64,000 nt of DNA from Lonicera japonica (lineage: Eukaryota; Streptophyta; Magnoliopsida; Dipsacales; Caprifoliaceae): assembly GCA_021464415.1 (NCBI GenBank), contig CM038463.1, positions 6,928,754-6,992,753 of the forward strand, in the 5' to 3' direction. Shown here one piece after another: positions 34,144 through 45,243 of the stretch. Each line of letters opens with the position of its first letter. Position 1 is the stretch's first letter. The notes under the pieces were generated by a model. That model worked only from the letters and a program-made list of their open reading frames with translations. It ran no database searches and had not been told where the DNA came from. Position numbers and translations under genes: made by a program.

Positions 34144-34338
34144 TTTTTTTTTTTTTTGGTTTCTCACGGGGTGTCCAGGCCAGCTTTCGCGCATATCGAC
34201 TAATTCCCACTAGGTGTGCGTGACTGCCGCTGGCTATATATTATTTTGACAGGGCCGAAAATCGACCTTGGAAACTTCAAGTCGATCTCAGGATTGTCCC
34301 AATGGCAGCCTTATACTACTAGGTCAAGATGCTTGATT
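34144..34338 (-). mobile_element. tRNA-derived SINE, about 195 bp
   Basis: On the minus strand the head (CTTGACCTAGTAGTATAAGG) resembles an A box, and the body includes the GCGCGAAAGCTGGCCTGGACACC segment common to plant SINEs. It ends in an A-rich tail (T run at 34146-34157 on the plus strand). Similar sequences flank it: ACACTTCCACTTTT at about 34134 and ACACCTTCACTTTT at 34339-34352, a likely target duplication with small changes. Confidence 0.65.
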
Positions 34339-34352
34339 ACACCTTCACTTTT

Positions 34353-35569
34353 TAATTTGACTTGTTTTGGATTAAACATAGATAGTCGAAAATGACAATA
34401 CTTTTCTAATACCTGACTTTGTCTTTTATCCTATTCTTTGGCTAGGATTTTATTGCAGACTTTCCCTTTTTTATCTTAATTTGGACATCCTAAACTAAGA
34501 GGCCCGTCTCGAAAACTAGACTAAAATTGATGTGATATGCCAAACTTTACATTATAAAGGCTGGAAACTAAGCTCTTTATTCTTATAAATGAAGGGATCA
34601 ATTGTGATAGTACGTCCACCATATTTCCTAGTATGTTTAAATTTCAAATTGAAACTCTTAATTTAAAATGAAAGGTATATAATATTATTGTTTCTTATTT
34701 TGGAAGTTGCTTATGTATTGGGCCAACTGCGAAACAAAACTGCCTCAGATGCACTTTCCAGGATCCGAGCATCCAATGGTTAGAAATGAAGCAGCCGAAG
34801 CTCTTTTGAGTCAACCACCTTTTATTTTTTCATGCATCATTCTGGACAAATAAGAGCTATGGTGGACTAATTTTGGTTGACCAGCTTTATGCATATGAAA
34901 ACTACCCCCCTCTTCCCTTTTCTATGTAAAATTAGCCTTACCCGTTTCCATGCCATATGATTTTGCCCCTGTAAGCTGGGTTATATCAAAGCATTACGTA
35001 TAACAGGGGGCTAATCGGCAAAGTTAGAGAATTAATTAAAAATAATTAAATATTGCCCCCTATTTTTACGCACACTTTTGAGATATCACTCATGTAGGGG
35101 GTAAAACCAAATGATCATGAAAATGACCTTTTTTATATGATTTTGTCTAAGTCACGGTAGCGTTGAGAATATACCTAGTAATGAGACATTAGGTAAATAT
35201 ACCATGCTGAATATGACCAAGTATGGAGACTTGTCTATAGGTGTGCAGAGGATTTAGATAGCCATGAGAAGAAGATGCCAGCAGAAAAATGGCACACATG
35301 ATTTGTAATTTATAATTCGGTATGATTTGAGTATAAGTAGATTACCACTATATAAAATTTCTAATTCTCACAGGGAGAGAAAAGAAGCATATGATGCCTG
35401 AAAACATTGAATATTCAATAACCAAAATATAAGACCCTGAATATCTAACATACCCAAATAGTCCTAAAGCACAATTACTGGTTCCCAATATGGTTGCTTG
35501 GAAAATTATTGTCCTAATTTCTTTTTGTTATCTACACCGAAGTTCCAATAGCTTTTGCGAAAATATGAT
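34353..35569. other. Intergenic or former intron DNA
   Basis: No domain, repeat border or RNA gene recognised. It lies between DOHH exon remnants, so part may be decayed intron. Confidence 0.4.
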
Positions 35570-35733
35570 TCCGGGTTTTTCTATTATAGACGGCAAATGT
35601 TTAGCTCTCCTTGAGGAATTTGCAAAAGATCTTGAGCCTATAGTCTCACAGAGCTGTGAAGTTGCATGCTCTCAGCATGCTGGAATTTGAGAGATCCGGC
35701 AAATCCATTGAGGCAATTCAACAGAAGCAGTAA
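35570..35733 (+). pseudogene. DOHH: DOHH pseudogene fragment, C-terminal exon
   Basis: From about 35570 the frame gives [17 protein letters not shown], then [12 protein letters not shown], the near-C-terminal signature of plant DOHH. A 4-base insertion (35667-35670, TGCT) shifts the frame; the next frame continues [14 protein letters not shown] and stops at 35731. The His-Glu pair expected just upstream is not recognisable. Together with the exons at 32391-32690 this shows a collinear, same-strand gene remnant spread over about 3.3 kb, with its middle exons lost or unrecognisable. Confidence 0.8.
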
Positions 35734-37195
35734 TGCGTTTTTGCGTACAAGAGAATATTTATTTTGACTTGTTTTCCCGTGCGGCATATTTTCATGAAGA
35801 CGCCACGAGTACAGGACACTGCCACACATTAATCTGGTTCGTTCAACCACAACTGTTTTGAAATATCTTTAAAATATTTAACTATCTTGTGGTCGAGATC
35901 AGAGGCGGAGGCAAGAATAAATTTTAGGTTGGGCCAAATTAAGAACACTATAAGAATATTTTGCATATACTATAATAATGATATACTAAAATTAATTATA
36001 TATATGTAGAAATATCTTTATCAACTCAATATTCAACATACTATATAAAATTCAATTTTTTCCAAGCCAATATTGAATTAACCCTCAATAATTAACAAAC
36101 AAATATATTAATCTCAATATTAACTTATCAAGTAACAATCTAATAAGTAAATCAACCTCAATGGCAGAATTTAATATCAATATTTTACAATCTAATAAGC
36201 AAAATCAACATTAATAAATAATAACCAACAAACAAATATATAATTAATAAACAAATAAACCTCAATAACTAACAAATAACTATATTAATCAATATTATCA
36301 AAAAATCAAATAAGTCAAAATTCAAGAAAACGCATAAATCTTAATATTCAAAATAATAATAAAAAATTAGTATAAGAAAGAAATCTGATCTAGACGGCTA
36401 GAAGTTGAGCTACGAAAGAAGAAGACAGAGGAAGTAGAGCTGCGGAAGATGAGCTATTGTGGATAGGAAGATAGCTGCTGGCCTGCTGCGAAAGGAAGAA
36501 GAAGAACAATAAAAGGAACGGTTGAAGAAGAAAAATAATAGGAGCAGTTGCTGAAGCAACAAAAGAAAGCTGGACTAATTTCATAATTTATATTGCAGTT
36601 ACAAAACTATACCCCGAACTCCTAAAGCATATCGCACACAAACCTCTCGCCACCAACCAAGTTTACTAATTACACGAACCTCCCCTAACTTTTCACGCTA
36701 TTCAAAAACAACCCAAATCTTAGGAAACATTTTTCAAAAATCTGTTTTGGAGGGGGGGGGGGTGGTCCTTGAGTGCCTTCGCAGCAAGTATTTTTTTTTA
36801 TGACAAGTTTGAAATAAAGCAACCTGAACATTACAAGTTGGTTGAGTTTTTTATGGGCGAGGTTAACCTTAATAAACAATTAACTAGGAAATGTTTAACA
36901 ATCTTTTATTTTGAAAATAAATTGTTTCTGTTTTTTCTCTTCTAGGGAGGGTTGCTTTTGGATTAAACAGAGTGTAGGGTAGAGTTTACATAGAACTATA
37001 TTGAAGCGAGACGCACACATTGTAATGATGTTATCAGTAGTTTGCAATATATATGTGGGGTAAAAGTGGCATAATGTTGATTAGCATTGAATATCTTTCT
37101 GTTATTTTGCCGCTTAAACATGCATTTGGTTGATGTATTGCTCCTTTTTTTCTTTTTCTTTTTGCTAATTTTCAAGGGGAAAATTAAAATTAAAA
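35734..37195. other. Low-complexity and intergenic DNA
   Basis: Positions 35960-36350 are A-rich with recurring CAACAAACAAATAT and AATAATTAAC words. A run of 11 G residues is at 36752-36762. CAGAGGCGGAGGCAAG near 35900 resembles the start of a common plant repeat. Nothing coding is supported. Confidence 0.45.
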
Positions 37196-38880
37196 AGAGC
37201 AATAGATTATACAAGTGTTACCATCCACCTACAAGAAAATATTATGTCACCATGGATGCCACTTTCTTCGAAGACATGAGTTATTTCTCCTCACCACCCT
37301 CTACTCTTCAGGGGGAGCATTTATATTTTGAAGAGTTGTCCCGTAGTGAGGAGGATGAAAATCCACAGGAAGAGGATACACAGACAGTTTCAATTCAGAC
37401 ACAGGAAGTTCGAATGACATCTGTCCCCTCCACTATCGATCATACCCTTGATCCACAACTCCCTGGCACTGAAGATCACTCATTTGAGGTATATTCCCCT
37501 AATAGTAATGAGTCTAATGTATTACCTAATCGGTCAACCAGAGGTCAGCCACCAAAAAGATATGAACCGACCCTCCATGCAAAATCAAAGTATCCAGTTG
37601 CAAATTATATCTCCACTGACAGATTATCTAAGTCATATGAGTCATTTGTGAATCAAATATCTACTGTATCAGTTCCTAATAAAGTGCAGGATGCCTTGGG
37701 AGATCCTAAGTGGAAAAAGGCAATGGATGAAGAGATGGAGGTGTTGCAGAAAAATAATACTTGGCAACTTGTTTCCCCACCACAAGGCAAAAAGGCTGTA
37801 GGTTGTCGTTGGGTTTTTGCTGTGAAACATAATGCAGATGGATCTGTGAATCGGTATAAAGCACGTCTAGTAGCTCAGGGATTTACTCAAACGTATGGAA
37901 TAGACTACGATGAGACATTTGCACCGGTTGCAAAAATGAATACTATTCGGGTCCTACTATCACTTGCGGCGAGTTTTAATTGGCCTCTACAACAGTTTGA
38001 TGTCAAAAGCGCATTTCTTCATGGAGAGTTAGCTGAGGAAGTTTACATGGCTCTCCCACCTGGGTATGTGGCAGCTTCTCCTGGTAATTTTATCTGTAAA
38101 TTGGAAAAATCATTATACGGGCTCAAACAGTCACCTCGTGCATGGTTTGGACGTTTCTCCCAGTTCATGAAGAAGGTGGGTTATAGAAAGAGTAACTCAA
38201 ACCATACTTTGTTTCTCAAGCACCAACAAGGGAAGGTAACTGCTCTAATCATTTATGTGGATGATATGGTAATCACTGGTGATGATACAGCTGAGATTGA
38301 TAGACTTAAAAAAAGGTTGGCCTCAGAGTTTGAAATGAAGGACTTTGGTGAACTTAAGTATTTCTTAGGGATTGAAGTAGCAAGGGGGAGTAAAGGAATC
38401 TATTTGTGTCAAAGGAAGTACATTTTCGATCTGTTGGCTGAAACTGGCATGTTAGACTCCAAACCTGTTGACACCCCTATTGAACAAAATCATTGCTTAG
38501 CAGAGTATCCAGATCAAATACTGACTGATCGAGCTCGCTATCAGAGACTAGTTGGGCGCTTAATCTACTTGGCTCATACTAGACCAGATATGCCGTAAGC
38601 GTGGTGAGTCAGTTCATGCATAATCCAAGTGAGAGTCACATGGATGCTGTTAACAAAATTTTAGGAAGAGGGGTGTTGTTTTCTAAACACAGTGATTGTC
38701 TCGAAGTTTGTGGTTTTACCGATGCAGATTGGGCCAGGAGTGTTACTGACAGAAGGTCAACTTCCGGGTATTTTACCTTTGTAGTAGGTAATCTTGTTAC
38801 ATGGAAGAGCAAGAAGCAAAAGGTTGTGGCTAGATCAAGCGTCGAGGCTGAGTACAGGGGGATGGCTCATGGAGTAGCTT
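37196..38880 (+). pseudogene. 5'-truncated Copia pol: integrase tail, RT, RNase H
   Basis: Copia similarity begins near 37206 with YKCYHPPTRKYYVTMDATFF, the integrase C-terminal region. The upstream bases of the long frame (37087-37195) are T-rich and not element-derived. RT follows from about 37756 (NNTWQLV, CRWVFAVK, YKARLVAQGF, SLYGLKQSPRAWF) with an intact catalytic YVDDM at 38254-38268. A small deletion near 38590-38597 breaks the frame at the RT/RNase H boundary (RPDMP then stop). RNase H (38700-38880) has TDADWA and VEAEYRGMA, then stops at a duplication; its last catalytic Asp region is missing. Gag, protease, most of integrase and both LTRs are absent, so this is a long-dead fragment despite a 503-codon open frame. 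Confidence 0.93.
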
Positions 38881-38991
38881 ATATATTGAATTATGATTTT
38901 ATGATTATCTACTCTTCCGATGTGGGATGGCTCATGGAGTAACTTATATATTGAATTATGATTAATTTTTACCCAACACGTGGATTGACCA
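38862..38991. repeat. 65-bp tandem duplication at the broken RNase H end
   Basis: GGATGGCTCATGGAGTAGCTTATATATTGAATTATGATT at 38862 recurs at 38927 with one or two changes. The first copy reads from RNase H into TRIM-like DNA, so the duplication happened after the TRIM-like sequence joined the Copia fragment. Confidence 0.75.
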
Positions 38992-39189
38992 GGTGACGTG
39001 GAGCCCGTGACGGCCGTTTCTTTTTGAATGGTGAACCCGAACAACGGGGATCTCACTCCTCTGATACCAAGTTAAATTTCGGAGCATCCAACCTAAAACC
39101 AATTGGCAATAGGTGGAGTAGCTCCTAGATCTTATATATTGAATTATGATTATCCACTCTTCCGATGTAGAATTGATAGTCTCAACACA
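38992..39189 (-). mobile_element. TRIM-like LTR retrotransposon fragment
   Basis: A Met-type primer site (minus TGGTATCAGAGG, 39058-39069) is followed on the plus strand by an LTR-like segment (about 39071-39189) ending AGTCTCAACACA. The minus-strand LTR would begin TGTTGAGACT. A partial second LTR copy lies at 38879-38928 (ATTATCTACTCTTCCGATGTGGGA matches 39152-39172). No coding capacity. A related sequence occurs at 50641-50725. Confidence 0.6.
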
Positions 39190-40900
39190 TGGTTCATATG
39201 GCACAATCTAATTTACCCATTAGAACAAATTATACATCTGAATTGAATTTCATACAGCAAAATTCTTTATAGCCTGACTCTTGTTAGGTGCCAAGTGTTA
39301 CAAAACTATGCACAGCATCTTATTTAGAAGCTGCCAATTTCCTTTGTTAAAGCTGACGAAATCACACATGCCCTTTTCTTCTTTGTGTTCTTGTAAACCT
39401 GGGGCTCGTACTCTCACTCTCCAGATCTGGATGCAAAGTCTGACATCAAAATTTAATGAAAGGACATTTGGAACGGATGGGGGAATAAATTTAGATACTA
39501 TTTATGCGCATATAAACAACATAAGTTGCGTTGTTCGGTTGGGCTTTTTGTCTTCATATATTGAATTTTTTGCTGATGTCTTGATTATATCATTTTATAG
39601 ATCTGCAAAACAACCTAGCTGTTAATTATGATATGATGGACTCATTTCAAAAGCTTGTTGGAGTTCGAAAATACATACTTTACTTGGGCTTTTCGATAAA
39701 GACCCTTTGTTTGCTTTGTAACATTCTATCAAACTGATTTTTTGGAGTTAAATTAAAAAAATTTCCGATAAGATACTTTTATTAGGTATATTTTGTAAGA
39801 TCGTTGAAAGTGCGAAAATTAATATGACAGAGGAAGAGGGTTAAAGATTAAAGTGGAAAGTTGGGGTTGGGTTGGATTAAGTGGATTTGTTTTCAAGCGA
39901 TATTTATTTTTGTTTGCAACTTAAAACTTTCAGTTGAGAAGTGGGTTTTGTCGCATTCCATAAATGAGGCATTTTACACGAGGTGGGGTGGGGGAGGTTC
40001 ACACCTTCAATACTCCCAGCTTCTGATTAAAAAAAGACCACCAAACTATGTTTGGCATATTGAATTAAGAGATATTTTATTAAATATTCATATTTTATAT
40101 TTATCACAATTCCAATAGGATAGAATATGAGATAAATTATTTTAATTTAGTAGTTTATCTTACAAAATATTTAATACTTTACATTCTATTTAATATTTTT
40201 ATCGGACACATTAAATAAAACCTTAAATTCTAAAATAAAAGAACTAACTCTGATTTCATGACCATATGGAAGCCTGTCACAATTTCCAAGCTCCAGAACT
40301 ATTATGATTTATAAAAAATAACAAATTCAAAAACTTTTTTTTGTTCTTTATCTTCACCGAGGGAGATTTAAAGTCAAAGTCATAGTTCACTTTTAGTGTT
40401 GTTTAATATTTTATGTAAGGCTTCCCCATTTCATTAGTGCCAATATATGCCAAATTCTTGATTAATTTTCCTCCTATTTCTTTTTTGAGAATTCTTGTAA
40501 AGGTGTCTTTGATGTACATCCAATAAAAACTAGGTAGCCTTCTTGCCAAAAAAAAAAAAAAGACATCTATTTTGTGCAGGAAAACAAAAATTTAATTACT
40601 CCCACTTAACCCTCCCATCTTCTTATTATTGTGTTAAGAGAGAGCATTTTAACAACATAATCAAAGCAGCAACTAAAATAAATTTGACAATTTTAGCAAA
40701 GTTGCTTCAAAAACTCACCAAAGGTACACGTGGAAGTGAAAACAATTCAAGAAAGCAACATTCAAGCACCAGTTTCCCAAGTGCGGCGTTCGGCGGAGGA
40801 AGAAAAACACTTTTACCAAAACAAAACCATTCTCAAAAAACAGACTCCCTGAATATATATATATAACCATATTTTATCAGAAGAACGTCCGCAAATCTGA
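39190..40900. other. Intergenic DNA upstream of the LBD16-like gene
   Basis: No gene is supported. An A run at 40550-40561, preceded by GATGTACATCCAATAAAAACTAGG, resembles a LINE 3' end, but no target duplication was found. A G-box CACGTG is at 40727-40732, about 470 bases upstream of the LBD16-like ATG. Confidence 0.45.
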
Positions 40901-41041
40901 ATCAAATAAGCTGGGCCGGTCTACTTAAACCCATAAAAAGAAGAAGCATTACCATATTACCTTAATCCCATGAAATAAATAAATGTCCCCTTGAACCCCA
41001 CAAGCATACCTTCCCCTGTCCCCCTTTCACACCACCCCCCC

Positions 41042-41048
41042 TATAAAA
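41042..41048 (+). promoter_or_regulatory. TATA box of the LBD16-like gene
   Basis: TATAAAA in a C-rich context (CCCCCCTATAAAACC). It lies about 155 bases before the ATG, leaving a 5' UTR of roughly 125 bases that includes the (TC)11 tract at 41159-41180. Confidence 0.7.
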
Positions 41049-41158
41049 CCATCCTTTCACTTGCACCATTTCCTAGTTTCCCCGTGTGCCCACAATTTCT
41101 CTCAATACACTTTAACCCGAGAAAGAATTACACTAGCTAGTGTCGATCTGTATTTGTT

Positions 41159-41180
41159 TCTCTCTCTCTCTCTCTCTCTC
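41159..41180 (+). repeat. (TC)11 microsatellite in the 5' UTR of the LBD16-like gene
   Basis: Pyrimidine tracts are common in plant core promoters and leaders. This one ends 20 bases before the start codon and could be length-polymorphic. Confidence 0.85.
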
Positions 41181-41200
41181 TAGAATATAATAGAATTAGG

Positions 41201-42553
41201 ATGGCTAGTAGTGGGACAAGTTCTCCATGTGGTGCATGCAAGTTCCTGAGGAGAAAATGCGCAAGTGATTGTATATTTGCACCTTATTTCACGTCGGAGC
41301 AAGGGGCGGCTAGGTTCGCGGCCATACACAAGGTATTTGGTGCTAGTAATGTCTCCAAATTGTTGTTACATATTCCAGTGGCTGACCGGTGTGAGGCTGT
41401 TGTCACTATTGCTTATGAAGCTCAAGCTAGGCTCCGAGATCCTGTTTATGGCTGTGTTTCCCATATTTTCGCCTTGCAACAACAGGTACCAGTACGTACT
41501 ATTAATTTATTTTCCTGTAAGTGATAGACTAAAATTCTGGCCGTGACTCATGCTTCCTTGGACTAATTTTTGTTTTCTATCTATGACTTCTTAACGCGTC
41601 TTTTGGGTTCCTATGGACATGATCCTACATGATTCTGAACTGTGACCGATAATTTGAGATGGGAAAATGTCTTGTTGTACAAATGTTCTCATTTATTATG
41701 TCCTATTTACTTGTCTAAAAAAGAGTATCTATGGGCTATTGTCGAAACAGATATTACTTCTATTAAAATAATTTATAATGTAAAATTTAAACGTACTAAT
41801 TGCTTTGCAGTGGCCATATCAATTTTGACATTAGAGTTTTCTCTCTATAAAATTCGTAGCATGTGTCCTAAAAATTTCGTAGTTGAAAAACCATATTACA
41901 AAAGACGAGATTTTGCATTTGTGTATTGTCTACAAAATGTCCAAGATCTTTAGCTTTTTATATATTTATGAATTTTTTATTAGTCCTTAGGCTTCATGGT
42001 AACACAGGTTCATTCTTATATAAGTCCTTGCATTTGGATAAAACATAAAATTAATACTTCAATAGCATGGTAAAATGAATTTTAATTTGGACCAACATAT
42101 GACGATGCACACACATTCTGTTTTTGTTGGTAATAGGCACCTTTTTGAAAGATCATTTGGCTATATTATAAGTTTAGATGAACAACTATAATGAAAATTT
42201 TTTTTGTTAGCCGTATCTTTATTGTTTTATATGAATGCTAGGTGGCTTGCTTACAAACCCAATTGATGCAAGTGAAGGCACAACTTGCACAAGGCCCTGT
42301 TGATCCAACCAATCTTGAAAACCACTGGCCTGCTAATATAGCCGCGTTTCCGACTAATTACCCCACAAATTATATCTCACCACAGAATTCGATTGAGACC
42401 GTTGATCACAAAAACGATGCAATGTGTGTGCAAGAGATTCAAAGCAGAGATGATGATCAACTCTGTTTTCAGCCATACAGTAAGAAGAGGCATTATGTAC
42501 AAGATGACTTGGGTGAGCTTCAAGAACTTGCCATTAGGATGATGAGGAACTAA
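41201..42553 (+). CDS. LBD16: LBD16-like LATERAL ORGAN BOUNDARIES DOMAIN transcription factor
   Basis: A plant-specific nuclear DNA-binding protein; in Arabidopsis the LBD16/18/29 group acts downstream of ARF7/ARF19 in auxin-induced lateral root initiation. Exon 1 is 41201-41485 and exon 2 is 42242-42553 (GT at 41486, AG at 42240-42241), giving 198 residues. The start [15 protein letters not shown] fits the family. Visible LOB-domain parts are the C block [15 protein letters not shown] (CX2CX6CX3C, about residues 10-24), the GAS block with [17 protein letters not shown], the DPVYG motif, and a leucine-zipper-like coil YEAQARL... [13 protein letters not shown] spanning the intron. The C-terminal [13 protein letters not shown] is characteristic of LBD16. 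The intron sits after QQQ as in relatives. No stop, frameshift or missing key residue. The nearest gene is the convergent LBD29-like gene. Confidence 0.95.
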
Positions 42554-43918
42554 TTAACTCATTTTGTTCTTTTATGAATGTGAGGTTAACAAATTATGAT
42601 CTTTGGGCTTTAAATCATATGCACATATAAGGACCATGTAGAAGGTGGTTGTTATTACTTACTAATCTTATAAAGCTTATATTAGGCACTTTATTGTTTC
42701 ATTGGACAAATTATGTTGTTCAAATGTTGCGTCCGCTATATATTACGAGTAATTAATATTGTGTTGGTTTGCGTAAAATATTATCCATGAACGTAGGGGT
42801 AGGGTTAAGATTAAACGGAAGAGTGGGTAGGACATGCTATTTTTTTTTATCATGTAACCAATAGTGTAATTCTTTTTGGTTGGACTTGGCTGAAACTTGC
42901 TCTTAACATTATCTGAACTTTAAATTTTGATCAAATAAGTTGTTTTGCGTGACATTGTTATCAAGATAGTTTAATTAGTTATTTTTTACTCATGAAGAAC
43001 AATAATTGAGGCAATCCCAATTGACATTTTGAAAGAAAACCTGGGATTGTGGGCCATGTTGAGTTGTGATCAAGTTAGATGATATATATAAAATATGTAA
43101 CATATGCATATTTTACATACTTTAGACAAGATTGAATAATATATGCTGAGTTTGAATCTTCTAGTGTCAGTTTGTGAATGCAAAATTTATTCAAAACCAG
43201 GGTATAGTTGTAAGATGTTCTAGAAGACATTCTAAGATCTAATGTTTAATCTATCATTTGGTTTAGTATATACTAAGGTCCAGAGAAATTAAGGTTAATT
43301 AAATTTTTTTTTCCCATACACTTGTCCAGAAACACGGACTAATTTTTTTTTATTTTGTTTCAACTACTAAATAGACAAAATACATGAGTACGTTTAATAT
43401 TATGGCATTTCTGTGAAATGCCACATAAAATTAAATTAAGCTTTTAAATACAATACATAATATCACTTACAAATTCAACTATTGCACTTTTGTGAGTGGT
43501 TAACTGCAAGTGGTTGCTTGTGTTATAGCCTTTCTAGTAAATGATGGCTTGGGTTTTGGCAAATCATAATCCCAATAATTAAATGGGGATTAGGGAAAAG
43601 GTTAATGCTATGATTGTAGTTGATGGCCCACTTGCCTAGGGTTCATGTTCTTAATATGTAGGTTTTACCTAAAATTTGAGAATATAAATACAAGTATTGT
43701 ATGACATTGTGTACTCAAATAAAGAGACAAAATGTCCCCCTGATTCATTCCTCGTGATGCATACTAATCCTAATCAGATTAGCACTCGGCCTAAGGCCTA
43801 ATTAGTTTTTGCAATGTCACTACAGGAGATACTTGCGGCTCAAATTAAAATTTTATTCTTTTTTTAATTGTCTCAAATTAATGGATTTTTTAATTATTAT
43901 ATTGAAATTTGTGTCTTC
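42554..43918. other. Intergenic DNA downstream of the LBD16-like gene
   Basis: This includes the presumed 3' UTR. No strong AATAAA signal stands out in the first 200 bases. No other gene recognised. Confidence 0.45.
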
Positions 43919-43921
43919 TTA

Positions 43922-44301
43922 GAGCATCTCTAATAAACTCTCTATTGTCCTCATACTCTCTATTATAAATAGTGAAATGGTTAAATTAATGTTCCAAGAG
44001 ATTAGCTATAATAGCTAATAAAAATAAAGAGCTTCATTTGGCTCTCCAAATTTAGCTAGCCTTGTTGGCTCTCTACTTAATAAATTAATAATATATTTGT
44101 GGTTCTTATTTTTTCTCATTTAATTTTGCTCATCTAAATAATTTTATTGAAAAAGATAAAAAGATAAAAAAAATTGGTAAACTATTGCAAATAGGAGAGT
44201 ATTGCTGGAGTTGGTTATTAAGTTGAGTTCTCTATTTCAAAAATTACTCTCTATTTTAGAGATTATGCCCTCTAAAATAGATTGCATTGTTGGAGATGCT
44301 C
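43922..44301. mobile_element. PIF/Harbinger (Tourist-like) MITE, 380 bp
   Basis: Inverted ends GAGCATCTCTAATAA and (right end reversed) GAGCATCTCCAACAA are flanked by TTA at 43919-43921 and 44302-44304. No coding capacity. Confidence 0.75.
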
Positions 44302-44304
44302 TTA

Positions 44305-44746
44305 TAAAGTTTAAGGGTGAATTTGTTTTATCGTTTGAATTTGAATGCTGAATATGAAAGCTGAAGACTGTTTTTGATGTTTGAAAATTGAATCTGAAAA
44401 TTTTATTTGTTTTTTTTTCTGAATGTGGTATATGAATGAATATTAAAAATGTTATTGGGTCATTTTATCCTTCCTATATATTTTTACTAGGGTATGCCTG
44501 TGCCTAAAGGCACAAAATAACAAGTAAAATAACAATTATAAATAAAACAAAAATCTACAAATAAAGTGGACCTTTATATTTTTTTTGAGACAATTGTGAT
44601 ATTTGAATTATAAAAGTTAGCAGTTAAATCAGTGAATAATAGATCCCTGAATTGTATTATAGACTATTACAACTTGCGGAATTCGGAGTGGTGGACAAAT
44701 CTAAGGCATAAAAAGAATGTTTCTTGCCGATGCTTTGATGCCGAAC
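44305..44746. other. Intergenic DNA, possible degraded hAT-like element
   Basis: GGGTGAATTTGTTTTATCGTTTGAATTTGAATGCTGAA near 44316 faces a weakly similar inverted sequence near 45548-45588 (GACTGAATTG, GGTCTCGTTTGTT reversed). If real, this older element contains the MITE at 44750-45240. The similarity is too weak for a call. Confidence 0.3.
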
Positions 44747-44749
44747 TAA

Positions 44750-45240
44750 GGCCTCGTTTGGTTCACGGAAGGAAAATCGATTCCAGTGTCTTTCCTATGA
44801 AAGTGAAAAATTAAAGTTCCTGTCAAGTTTTCTTTCCTGTGTTTGGTAAAGTATGGAAAATATTTAGGAAATATCATTTCATTTCCCTTCTGATGTTTGG
44901 TTGGTACAAGAAAGGAAAGTAAAAACATATCAATATGTCAATAATACCCTTGTATTTTAAAGTAAAAAATAACATCATAAAAATTCCAAAGTACACCAAA
45001 GAGATTAATGGGGAAATTTGGTAACAGCATATTTGGGTAGGGATATTAATGTCCAAATTTTTTGTAATGAATGTTGGGAAATTAGAGGGGAAAATGAATC
45101 CCATGCCCTTTGAGTGGAATAGCTTTACCCTCTATTTTCCTATCTCTCCGGAAAGTCTTTCCGAAATTTGTGGTTATCAAACAAAGGAAAGGAATGACTT
45201 TCCTTTCCCGAATGTCAAAATCCGTGAACCAAACGAGATC
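44750..45240. mobile_element. PIF/Harbinger (Tourist-like) MITE, 491 bp
   Basis: Terminal inverted repeats GGCCTCGTTTGGTTCACGGA (44750-44769) and TCCGTGAACCAAACGAGATC (45221-45240) are flanked by TAA at 44747-44749 and 45241-45243. Short open frames inside are chance ORFs. Confidence 0.88.
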
Positions 45241-45243
45241 TAA

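Noticed and set aside
37087..37195. The long 503-codon frame as a single host gene or fusion protein
   Set aside because: Its first 36 codons are T-rich noncoding DNA. Everything after about 37206 is Copia pol, broken at 38590, with truncated integrase and RNase H.
40500..40565. Second LINE 3' end (CATCCAATAAAAACTAGG followed by a long A run)
   Set aside because: The tail is suggestive, but no upstream LINE coding sequence or target duplication was found.
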